Below, piece after piece: positions 8,352 through 15,556 of a stretch of DNA of 34,928 bases; the first letter of the stretch is position 1, and the number at the start of each line of letters is the position of its first letter. Source of the stretch: Candidatus Babeliales bacterium (GTDB taxonomy: Bacteria > Babelota > Babeliae > Babelales > RVW-14); contig JAIERW010000003.1 of the NCBI GenBank assembly GCA_019746485.1, forward strand, positions 1 to 34,928. Reading direction: 5' to 3'. The notes beneath the pieces are model-generated. The model saw only the letters and a program-made list of their open reading frames with translations, did not search any database and had not been told where the DNA came from. The translations under genes were made by a program, and so were the position numbers.

Positions 8352-8387
8352 ATCAGAAATCGTAGCTTTTTTAAAAAACAACGTCAA
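8352..8387 (-). promoter_or_regulatory. Sigma70-type promoter for ompH-lpxD-prs-pth
   Basis: On the minus strand, TTGACG (8382-8387) is followed after exactly 17 bases by TACGAT (8359-8364), each 5 of 6 to consensus. Transcription would start near 8352, giving a leader of about 55 bases before the ompH start codon. Confidence 0.6.
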
Positions 8388-8430
8388 ATTGAGTTGATTT
8401 GGCCCAAGATATCAAATCTTTTACGCTGAG

Positions 8431-10038
8431 CTAAAAAATCTCGTCAATAATATTTTTTAGATCTTTTTTGGTTGACGTAACCATGGCTCCATAAAACAAA
8501 TCATCGTACTCACGGGTGCGAACCACCACGGGCATTGGCACGGCATGGCCCATCAACAACACCTGCTTCTTGCTGTCCAACGTTGCCAAAATAGTACGCA
8601 GCCCCGTCGCATTGCTCACGCCAGTCAATACAGCCTGAATATCACGATCATCGTTGAGCAGCGCAACAATTTTGGTGCCAATTTGCGAGATAATTTCAGG
8701 ATCAATGCCCGACGGCCGCTGATCAACAACCAGCAACGAAACGTAGTATTTTCTCATTTCCCGCGCAATGGTACCAAAAATGGTTTGGCGCGCTGCTTCT
8801 GGGTTCAAAAATTTATGCGCTTCTTCAATGGTTATCAGCAACTTGCGTGGCTCGTCACCCTTGTTTTGCGACGCTAAAAATTTTTCAGTCTTGGCCATGT
8901 ATTCTTCATGAATACGCCGCGTTAAAATGTTAGCAACCAAAAGGTAGCACAACATCGAAGTCTGATTACCAAACTCCAAAATAACATGAATACCTTTGTC
9001 CAAGCATTCCATCATACGGTCGATAATCGAATTATTGGACGTTGATTTTTGCAAAAAGGGAAAGCGCTCAATGCGCTTCAACTTGCGATACAAAGCACCA
9101 ACTGACTCCACATGTGCGCCAATTTGGTCGGCAAATTCTTTAAGTGTACCCTCTTGGCTTAAGAGTACTTCAAGCCACTGGCCTTTGTACTTGCCAGCAA
9201 TCAAATAAGCCGCCTCAAGTGCTGTTGGATGCAAGTTAAGCTCTTGTTGCAATGACATCACATCTTCAACGTGAATGTCCTGATAACTCAAAACTACTTC
9301 ATAGTCCGGCGTACAACCGCGACGACGCGTTGCATCTGGATCGAGAGAAAAGATAGCAACTTTGTTAGGGAACAAGGTCTTTAAGCCTTTAACAAACGAA
9401 TGCCCACCACCCTCTTTGCGCGCTTGATAGCCATATTCACTGTGCATATCAAAAATCAAATTAACTGCCTGCTCAGTTTTAACCATCCCTGCCAAAATAA
9501 GACGGGTAATAAACGTTTTACCCGTTCCCGTTTTACCAAAAATACCGTTACTGCGCTCGGTAAAACGCTCAAGATCTAAACAAACCGGCGTTTTCATGTC
9601 CAGCGGGGAGCCAATATGAAAGTACTTTTTATCTAATTTTTCATCACCAAAAATGTCGGCCACATCCTGCTCACTTGCATCAAAAACTTGTGCAAAGTGA
9701 CCGGGAATAGTTTTGACCGGCATCTTGTGATTGTGCTGGTCAATCATGAGCATGGGCCGCAACTCAACCTTGGCATACATATCGCGCTGCTTAAGCATAT
9801 CAGTTAACAACTGCTCATCTGGTGAGGGCGGAAACAGCAAAATATCGGGATGCGTAACTTCAAGCTGCAAGTCGGTAATTAACGAAAAGAAACGATAGTG
9901 TTTACCAACAATAGAAACAAACTTGCCCGTCTTAATTTCTTCTAGCGAACAGTCTGCGTTTAAGCGCATTATTAAGCCTTCAACCAACGAGCCAAGTAGC
10001 ACGTGTCCAAGACATTTACGATTTTTTTGATCAACCAT
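8431..10038 (-). CDS. herA: HerA-like hexameric DNA-translocating ATPase
   Basis: HerA/FtsK-superfamily ATPases form hexameric rings that move DNA, usually with the nuclease NurA during end processing. The 535-aa protein has an N-terminal beta-barrel (HAS-type) region of about 130 residues, Walker A GKTGTGKT at 168-175, a FDMHSEYG segment, and Walker B LLITIEEAH at about 400-408. Then come REMRKYYVSLLVVDQRPS and an arginine-finger-like C-terminal part. The start is supported by AAGGAG. It sits 28 bases after acpS at the end of a comM-acpS-herA run. No nurA is next to it, so its partner nuclease is elsewhere or absent. Confidence 0.87.
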   Translation of the reverse strand: MVDQKNRKCLGHVLLGSLVEGLIMRLNADCSLEEIKTGKFVSIVGKHYRFFSLITDLQLEVTHPDILLFPPSPDEQLLTDMLKQRDMYAKVELRPMLMIDQHNHKMPVKTIPGHFAQVFDASEQDVADIFGDEKLDKKYFHIGSPLDMKTPVCLDLERFTERSNGIFGKTGTGKTFITRLILAGMVKTEQAVNLIFDMHSEYGYQARKEGGGHSFVKGLKTLFPNKVAIFSLDPDATRRRGCTPDYEVVLSYQDIHVEDVMSLQQELNLHPTALEAAYLIAGKYKGQWLEVLLSQEGTLKEFADQIGAHVESVGALYRKLKRIERFPFLQKSTSNNSIIDRMMECLDKGIHVILEFGNQTSMLCYLLVANILTRRIHEEYMAKTEKFLASQNKGDEPRKLLITIEEAHKFLNPEAARQTIFGTIAREMRKYYVSLLVVDQRPSGIDPEIISQIGTKIVALLNDDRDIQAVLTGVSNATGLRTILATLDSKKQVLLMGHAVPMPVVVRTREYDDLFYGAMVTSTKKDLKNIIDEIF

Positions 10039-10066
10039 GAGCGCTCCTTATCCAGGTATCAACGTT

Positions 10067-10495
10067 TTAACATTCTTTAACTAATAGCACAAAAGCGACA
10101 ACATGTAATCGTTCATGCGCCAAAGAGAGATGAACCATGAGTTTTGGCAACTGTTTGCCAATTTTGCGCTCAATAGCTTGCCAGTCAACACAAAGCTGCG
10201 GAATCTCCCACGTTTGTTTAATAACTTGAACGTGTTTGCATAAAAATAAAAATGAGAACGTAGTTTCAGTCAAGCCCAACTGCACCAGCGCTGCACTCAG
10301 CGCTTTAAAAAAAGCCTCTTTAGCCGCAAAGCGCACCGCCAGTTTTTGTACTTGATCATGAGCTGATAGTTCGGTAAAGCCAGATTCAAGCAGCTCGTTT
10401 TCAGAAAATATTTTGTACAGTTGCTCGCGAGAAAAAGAAAGCCACGCGTTAAAGCGAGCCACCTGGGCAATATCAGTACCAATACCAATAATCAT
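10067..10495 (-). CDS. acpS: Holo-[acyl-carrier-protein] synthase, divergent
   Basis: AcpS transfers 4'-phosphopantetheine from CoA to apo-ACP. The metal- and CoA-binding motifs are present: GIGTDI with Asp8, and VRFAAKEAFFKAL with Glu60 and Lys64. The C-terminal LSLAHERLHVVAFVLL matches the last strand of the family. The middle is unusual: the GTG/RGF stretch that normally follows the KEA helix is not recognisable. The ATG overlaps the comM stop by 4 bases, so translation is probably coupled. Assignment as an AcpS-type phosphopantetheinyl transferase is good, but efficiency and ACP partner are unknown. Confidence 0.85.
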   Translation of the reverse strand: MIIGIGTDIAQVARFNAWLSFSREQLYKIFSENELLESGFTELSAHDQVQKLAVRFAAKEAFFKALSAALVQLGLTETTFSFLFLCKHVQVIKQTWEIPQLCVDWQAIERKIGKQLPKLMVHLSLAHERLHVVAFVLLVKEC

Positions 10496-12021
10496 GCTTC
10501 TAGCTTTTGGTCCAATGAGCGGTACATAATTGCCTCTTGAATATGCTTGCGATCAATCTGCTCGCTTTGGTCCAAGTCGGCAATAGTGCGCGCTATTTTT
10601 AAAATTTTATGGTACCCACGCATGCTCAAACCCAAACGATCAAAGGCCAGCTTGACCACACTTTCTGCCCTATCAGTCAACTTACAAAACTGTTCGATCT
10701 GCGTTGAACTCATAAACGCATTGCGCATAGCACCAAAGCGGCGCTCTTGCAACGCAACGGCGCCATTCACCAACTCAAGCATTTGAGCAGAGCTCATGCT
10801 TTGAAGTTCAACACTCTTAATCTCTTCATAATTTACCGCAGAAACGTTGATATGCAAATCGATACGGTCCAACAACGGGCCAGAAAGCTTGCTGATATAA
10901 TTCGAAATTTTTTGTTCAGTACACACACATTTCTTTTTCTTGTCGCCATAATACCCACACGGGCACGGGTTAAGCGCCGCAACCAACAAAAAGTTAGTAG
11001 GAAACTCAACCGAACAGCTAGCACGCGAAATAAGCACTTTGCTATTTTCCAAAGGCTCACGCAGCACTTCGAGCGTTGAACGGTTAAACTCAGTCAACTC
11101 ATCTAAAAATAAAACGCCGTTATGTGCCAAACTAATTTCACCAGGTCGTGGGTTTGAACCACCGCCAACCAAGCCCGCCTGAGAAATAGTATGATGCGGC
11201 GCACGAAATGGTCGGTGCACCATCAATGAACTTTTGCCCAGCTGACCGGCAATGGAATAAATTTTTGTTGTTTCAATAATTTCGTCAAATGACATTGGCG
11301 GCAAAATAGTTGCAAAGCGTTTAGCAAGCATTGTTTTACCAGAACCAGGTGGCCCCAAAAACAAAATATTGTGCCGCCCAGCTGCCGCAATTTGCAGGGC
11401 ACGTTTGGCTAAAATTTGCCCTTTAACTTGATCAAAGTCGAGCAGATGGTTTTGTAGCGTTGTTTGCACATTGTCAAATGACGACGGTGTTGGCTCAATA
11501 ACCAGCTCACCACGCAAGTACGCAACAAGCTCTGGCAACGACTCAACGCCAATGATATCGATGCCTTTAATTAAACTTGCTTCATGCGTATTTGCTTTGG
11601 GAATAATAATGCGCTTCTTGCCAGCTTTCAAAGCACCATGCGCAATCGACAACACTCCTTTGACCGAGCGGATAGAGCCATCAAGCGAAAGCTCACCCAA
11701 AAACATGGTCTCTGCGATAAATGCTGGCGCCAAATCAATCAACTTGGCTGCTTGCAAAATAGCAACGGCAATAGGCACGTCGAAAAGAATATGCTCTTTT
11801 TTAAGCGAGGCTGGGGCAAGGTTGACGGTAATCAAACGTTCCGGCAAACGAATGCCACTATTTTTTATGGCAGCACGGATGCGGTCTTTACTTTCGTTAA
11901 TTGCCTTGTCGGGCAAACCAACGATGTAAAATTTGATCATGCCAAAGGAAAGGTCCGCTTCTACCTGAACCTCGTGAGCGTCGATACCTACTGTTGTTGC
12001 TGAATAAACTTTTGCATGCAT
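10492..12021 (-). CDS. comM: ComM/YifB-family Mg-chelatase-like AAA+ ATPase
   Basis: ComM is a hexameric branch-migration helicase that helps integrate DNA during natural transformation and recombination. Domains in order are: a Lon-type S5-like N-terminal domain (residues 1-170), Walker A GPPGSGKT at about 223-230, Walker B VLFLDELTE, a Cys-rich insertion (PCPCGYYGDKKKKCVC), an arginine-finger region PLLDRIDLHI, and a C-terminal helical lid. The ATG at 12021 is preferred over an upstream in-frame TTG at 12030. It leads the comM-acpS-herA group and has a plausible promoter upstream. A type IV pilus-like cluster elsewhere in the window would fit DNA uptake, but that is inference. Confidence 0.93.
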   Translation of the reverse strand: MHAKVYSATTVGIDAHEVQVEADLSFGMIKFYIVGLPDKAINESKDRIRAAIKNSGIRLPERLITVNLAPASLKKEHILFDVPIAVAILQAAKLIDLAPAFIAETMFLGELSLDGSIRSVKGVLSIAHGALKAGKKRIIIPKANTHEASLIKGIDIIGVESLPELVAYLRGELVIEPTPSSFDNVQTTLQNHLLDFDQVKGQILAKRALQIAAAGRHNILFLGPPGSGKTMLAKRFATILPPMSFDEIIETTKIYSIAGQLGKSSLMVHRPFRAPHHTISQAGLVGGGSNPRPGEISLAHNGVLFLDELTEFNRSTLEVLREPLENSKVLISRASCSVEFPTNFLLVAALNPCPCGYYGDKKKKCVCTEQKISNYISKLSGPLLDRIDLHINVSAVNYEEIKSVELQSMSSAQMLELVNGAVALQERRFGAMRNAFMSSTQIEQFCKLTDRAESVVKLAFDRLGLSMRGYHKILKIARTIADLDQSEQIDRKHIQEAIMYRSLDQKLEA

Positions 12022-12079
12022 AGTAATCAAAAAAATTTCTTATGTGAAAACAAATAGTACTTTTTGCTTATAAGTAAAG

Positions 12080-12115
12080 CAAAGTAGATATAGCACTAAT
12101 TTTTCTAATTTGCAA
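12080..12115 (-). promoter_or_regulatory. Candidate promoter for comM-acpS-herA
   Basis: On the minus strand, TTGCAA (12110-12115) and TATATC (12087-12092) are separated by 17 bases, each 4 of 6 to the sigma70 consensus. The predicted transcript would have a leader of about 60 bases before the comM ATG. Confidence 0.4.
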
Positions 12116-12151
12116 AAGATGTTATTTGATCAAGATTTTTTGAAAGAAAAC

Positions 12152-12862
12152 TTACCCTACAAAGCCGTAATTAACTTCAAACAATCTCACTATTTTTGCG
12201 TTACAATAAACCATTGCACCCAAATCGCCAGGCGTATAACCACTACAGTCCATAAGTTTGACATTTGCACGCGCGTAAAACAACTGCTCTACCGCATAGT
12301 CATTATCAACTTCAACGGCAACATGCAATGGCGTTTGACGCTTTGCATTATTATTGTCATCAGGATTGGCACCCAGCAAAAGAAGCTGATAAACCACCTT
12401 ATTTTTTTTTAAGCGAATTGCCTCGTGCAATGGTGTGCCATAAGCTCCTTGAACATTCAGATCGGCTCCAGAAAAATATAACAAGCGAATGCGTTGGTCA
12501 TCGTCATCGCGAACCGCTTGCATTAAAGATTCTTCTTCTGCAAGCGGAGAAGGAGTACGCGCAGCAAATCTTTTTAAAAGACAGCGAACACTTGGCGAAG
12601 AAGAGTCTGTTTCTAAATCCTCATCACTTTCAGAACACGCGCCAAAAGATTCTACGTCGCTCCAATCATCGCTTGAACTACCCCAACGCGAACTATGGCT
12701 CCAATAACTGGTATCATCCGAACTTGACTCACCAGTACCACAACCCTCATTAAAATCAAGCCCCTCAGATCCTTGTGCAAAGAAACCCGTTGGGCTTTTT
12801 ATCATGCCCTGCACAGTTGAAAAGCCACATAATAAAAGAAAAACGATTACTAATCGCTGCAT
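12152..12862 (-). CDS. Exported ankyrin-repeat protein with acidic Ser-rich region
   Basis: Ankyrin repeats bind other proteins, and exported ones are common effectors in intracellular bacteria. A Sec signal peptide (MQRLVIVFLLLCGFSTVQG) is followed by about 70 residues of acidic, Ser-rich low complexity with several S-x-x-D/E sites (SSSDD, SESDEDLE). About three ankyrin repeats follow, including TPLHEAIRLKKN, TPLHVAVEVDND and GYTPGDLGAM. The start at 12862 is chosen because AGGG precedes it at good spacing. An upstream ATG at 12883 would leave almost no leader after the predicted promoter. It shares design and repeat sequence with the next gene upstream, so the two are probably tandem duplicates. 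No clear terminator follows. Target unknown. Confidence 0.82.
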   Translation of the reverse strand: MQRLVIVFLLLCGFSTVQGMIKSPTGFFAQGSEGLDFNEGCGTGESSSDDTSYWSHSSRWGSSSDDWSDVESFGACSESDEDLETDSSSPSVRCLLKRFAARTPSPLAEEESLMQAVRDDDDQRIRLLYFSGADLNVQGAYGTPLHEAIRLKKNKVVYQLLLLGANPDDNNNAKRQTPLHVAVEVDNDYAVEQLFYARANVKLMDCSGYTPGDLGAMVYCNAKIVRLFEVNYGFVG

Positions 12863-12888
12863 AAAAAACCCTAGCGCTCTCATAAAAA

Positions 12889-12924
12889 TCTAAAAATTAT
12901 ATAACACAGCAGAATGCGTGAAAA
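12889..12924 (-). promoter_or_regulatory. Promoter of the first ankyrin gene
   Basis: On the minus strand, TTTTCA (12919-12924, 4 of 6) is followed after 17 bases by a perfect TATAAT (12896-12901). Transcription would begin near 12889, giving a leader of about 27 bases before the ATG at 12862. This supports that start over the one at 12883. Confidence 0.58.
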
Positions 12925-13036
12925 CCCACCAACACCCCAGACCAGAGATAGTACAGCACAAGTGCTCATACTTTTTCAAGGGAAAGAGAGTTTATAGTTA
13001 TTAATCGCTGAATTCAAGATATATAAAGCGCCCAAA

Positions 13037-13075
13037 CTAAAAGAGCCCCACCAGATTGCTCTGGCAGGGCTCTTA
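13037..13075 (-). terminator. Terminator of the second ankyrin gene
   Basis: An inverted repeat aagagccc (13041-13048) / gggctctt (13067-13074), with an inner ccag/ctgg helix, lies 25 bases beyond the stop of the ankyrin gene ending at 13100. It is followed on the minus strand by a short T run. Its left flank (aaactaaaagagcc) is repeated at the terminator near 14325. Confidence 0.75.
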
Positions 13076-13099
13076 AAATTAAAATCTCATTACAATTAC

Positions 13100-14149
13100 T
13101 TAGGACTTTTTTTTGGAAGAACGCTTCTTTGAATGCTTCTTGGAGCTTTTCTTAGAACGCTGCTTAGAACTTGTGCTAGAAACTTTTATGGCGAGCTTAG
13201 GCAACAATGCAATAATTTCTGGGTTCCCATGAACTTCTGCCAAACAGACAACTGAATAACCATTCTTGTCCATAATATTCGCATTAGCTCCAGCTGCAAG
13301 CAACATACTAATCGCGCAAGCATTATCAGCTTCTACCGCAACATGCAATGGTGTCTTTCCAGTTAAAGCATCTAGCTCATTCAAATCAGTATCTTCTTTA
13401 ATAAAAAGTGCTACCAACTCATTATTGTTACAAAAAACAGCCTCATGCAGCGTCAAGTTTACTACTTCTGCCCCTTCTGGCGAATTTTTACCAGAAGACA
13501 AAGAAGATGGCGATGACGAACCTGGAGCAAACGGAGTCGCTGTTCGCGAAAACAGCAATGGTGATGGTGATCGAGAAGGATTTGGAGACCTACTGAGTAT
13601 TGACTTGTTACCTGTAGAAGAAGTTCGTAATCTAAAACCGCTCAAAACAGGATAAGGCATTACAATCTCAAGGTCATCTAGACTTGGCATAATGTGCTGA
13701 CTACTTGAAGACGATGATGGTTGACTGCTTAACGTACTTTCTCCGCCAAAACTTGGCAATCGATCTCTCTCTTCTTCAGAAGAACCATCAGAATCACGAA
13801 GTATCATAGTATGCAAAGCTGATTGCTCCTCGCCCCTGCTTTCAGTAACGGGTAAATTCCCTGGCACAAACAACATTGAAGCTGGCATTTGCTCAGAATC
13901 AATCATCAAAGATGATGCCGGCTCAGCAGCTTGGCGATGAAAACTGGCCCAATCAATTTGATACGCACGCGTCATGCCTCCAAAAGAAGGAGCTGCTTCA
14001 GCCGATGGCTGACTTGATGAAGGTGATGAGGGTTCAGCAGTCGTACCATGAATAGTAGACCAATCAAAAACACCTTTGTTGCGCGGCCCCATAGCTTCAA
14101 GATTAAGCGATAAACATAACACGGTAATAAATATAAATAATTTCTTCAT
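13100..14149 (-). CDS. Exported ankyrin-repeat protein with SP-rich linker and Lys/Ser-rich tail
   Basis: A signal peptide (MKKLFIFITVLCLSLNLEA) leads into about 200 residues of Ser/Pro-rich low complexity, including clustered SP and TP motifs (SRSPNPSRSPSP, RTATPF). Two to three ankyrin repeats follow (LTLHEAVFCNNNELV, KTPLHVAVEADNACA, NGYSVVCLAEVHGN). The last 25 residues are almost only Lys, Ser, Arg and His, resembling a nuclear-localisation or nucleic-acid-binding tail. The start is supported by AGAGG upstream. It is a paralog of the ankyrin gene immediately downstream. Delivery to a host cell is inference from the domain type, the signal peptide and the eukaryote-like motifs. Confidence 0.82.
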   Translation of the reverse strand: MKKLFIFITVLCLSLNLEAMGPRNKGVFDWSTIHGTTAEPSSPSSSQPSAEAAPSFGGMTRAYQIDWASFHRQAAEPASSLMIDSEQMPASMLFVPGNLPVTESRGEEQSALHTMILRDSDGSSEEERDRLPSFGGESTLSSQPSSSSSSQHIMPSLDDLEIVMPYPVLSGFRLRTSSTGNKSILSRSPNPSRSPSPLLFSRTATPFAPGSSSPSSLSSGKNSPEGAEVVNLTLHEAVFCNNNELVALFIKEDTDLNELDALTGKTPLHVAVEADNACAISMLLAAGANANIMDKNGYSVVCLAEVHGNPEIIALLPKLAIKVSSTSSKQRSKKSSKKHSKKRSSKKKS

Positions 14150-14325
14150 AGAAATAACCTCTCTATTTTAATAAAAACAAACATAAACTACTGTCTATAT
14201 CAAACTATTACTGAACAACGTCCGTATTGTTCGTAATTTAGTAAGCGTGTATTAATCTAAATGTTTAAGAAAAAAACTCTTGGTGCATGCAATCTCTCAA
14301 GATAAGAGATTAGACAAGCCGAAAC

Positions 14326-14366
14326 TAAAAGAGCCTTGCTCAGAATTAACTGAACAAGGCTCTTTG
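14326..14366 (-). terminator. Terminator of the RRM gene
   Basis: Long hairpin aaagagccttgctcag (14328-14343) / ctgaacaaggctcttt (14350-14365), followed on the minus strand by a short T-rich stretch. It lies about 60 bases beyond the stop codon of the RRM protein gene. The rest of the 14150-14428 gap is A/T-rich with no gene that I can see. Confidence 0.8.
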
Positions 14367-14428
14367 AACTTAAAATCTAATTTATGGTGCAAAATTAATT
14401 GCACAATCAAATTTCAAATAACTGACGC

Positions 14429-14737
14429 TTAGCGACGTGAGAAACCACCGCGGTTGCTGCTGCCACTACCGTTGCTGTCACGGTTTTCGCGGGATCTTGC
14501 TTCACTTACTTTAAGTGAACGTCCACCAACGTCTTTGTTGTTCAAATCTTGAACAGCTTGTCTTGCTTCGTCGGATGAAGACATTTCAACAAATGCAAAA
14601 CCTCTGGAGTTGCCTGTGAATTTGTCTTTAACGATGTTTACGGACTCAACGTTGCCAACTTGTGCAAACAAGTCTCTCAATTCATTTTCTGTAACTGAGT
14701 AACCAACGTTACCAACGAACAATTTGCGATTATTCAT
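14429..14737 (-). CDS. Small RRM-domain RNA-binding protein
   Basis: A single RNA-recognition motif fills most of this 102-aa protein: RNP2 KLFVGNVGYS near residue 5 and RNP1 SRGFAFVEM near residue 42, followed by an Arg/Gly/Ser-rich tail (SNRGGFSRR). Such Rbp proteins in cyanobacteria and other bacteria bind RNA and are often cold-induced. The start at 14737 is chosen because AGAGAAG precedes it by about 7 bases and the RRM begins right after. The reading frame stays open further upstream to 14827, but without a site or family match there. It is a cytoplasmic protein lying between exported-protein genes. Confidence 0.92.
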   Translation of the reverse strand: MNNRKLFVGNVGYSVTENELRDLFAQVGNVESVNIVKDKFTGNSRGFAFVEMSSSDEARQAVQDLNNKDVGGRSLKVSEARSRENRDSNGSGSSNRGGFSRR

Positions 14738-14945
14738 AACAATCTTCTCTGGAAATACGACTAAAACAATATACCTAACACGCCTCTTTGCCACATACTT
14801 TAACCACGAAAAATGGAACTTGACCAAAGAACTGATCTAGAAACATTCTCTTGAATAACACACATGTAAAAGAAACTACATAGTCAGAGTGACACATCCA
14901 AAGCTAAATGTCAATTAATAACCGGCCCTCTTTTTCCCAGACCCC

Positions 14946-15545
14946 TCACAAATCAAGCATTTTTGCGAAATTATGACCTGGGTTTAAAAGAATATTTAAA
15001 TAGCCTCGCGACAGCGTTTTTACGCTGGAAAACCCTATTTTTTTTAAAAAATCATGAATTTTTGCTATTCCAGGCCCCGGCAAGGCCTGCGGGTCTTTGA
15101 GCTCAATTTCAACAAAACTGCCCAATTTTGGCAATTCATCAAAAGCAACCTCAAATTCCCCAACCCGACACACAGTACGCCGCTTTTCTACAATAAGCCG
15201 AACTATGTAGCCCAGCGACAAAAACAGGTCCATCATGGCCTGACCATCAACAACTTGGGTTTCGCACTCCTGGCACGAAACAATTGCTTCCAGCTGCTCG
15301 TCAAACGTACGTACCTTGCTGGTTACAAAAGCCTGCTGGCCAGCCTGGCGCACCCGCAAAAGCTTGACATATTCAATAAAGCCATGTGGCGAATCGAAGA
15401 AAAAGCTTTCGTACGGATTATCAAAGTAATAATCTTGCAATGTTTGGGTAGGCTCTAGCTTAGTATGCTGAGCCAGCCAATCGTTCATAAGCTTGGTCTG
15501 ATCAGCGTCAAGTTGCAATTTCATCTCAACTTCATAAATTTTCAT
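14946..15545 (-). CDS. CYTH-domain protein (class IV adenylate cyclase / triphosphatase-like)
   Basis: CYTH proteins form an eight-strand tunnel that binds triphosphates with divalent metal; members include CyaB-type cyclases, thiamine triphosphatases and tripolyphosphatases. The signature ExExK is at residues 5-9 (EVEMK). Later strands carry the expected basic and acidic residues: LLRVRQ, FVTSKVR, VEKRRTVCRVGEFEVAFDEL and FVEIELKD. Length (199 aa) fits a single-domain CyaB-like member. It begins 11 bases after the secretin gene with a good AGGAAG site, so it is probably in the pil operon. Whether it makes cyclic AMP or cleaves triphosphates cannot be told from sequence. Confidence 0.84.
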   Translation of the reverse strand: MKIYEVEMKLQLDADQTKLMNDWLAQHTKLEPTQTLQDYYFDNPYESFFFDSPHGFIEYVKLLRVRQAGQQAFVTSKVRTFDEQLEAIVSCQECETQVVDGQAMMDLFLSLGYIVRLIVEKRRTVCRVGEFEVAFDELPKLGSFVEIELKDPQALPGPGIAKIHDFLKKIGFSSVKTLSRGYLNILLNPGHNFAKMLDL

Positions 15546-15556
15546 AATCTTCCTGC

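Noticed and set aside
12265..12753. Plus-strand frame of 162 codons opposite the first ankyrin gene
   Set aside because: The ankyrin gene on the other strand has a signal peptide, promoter and repeats; this frame has none of these.
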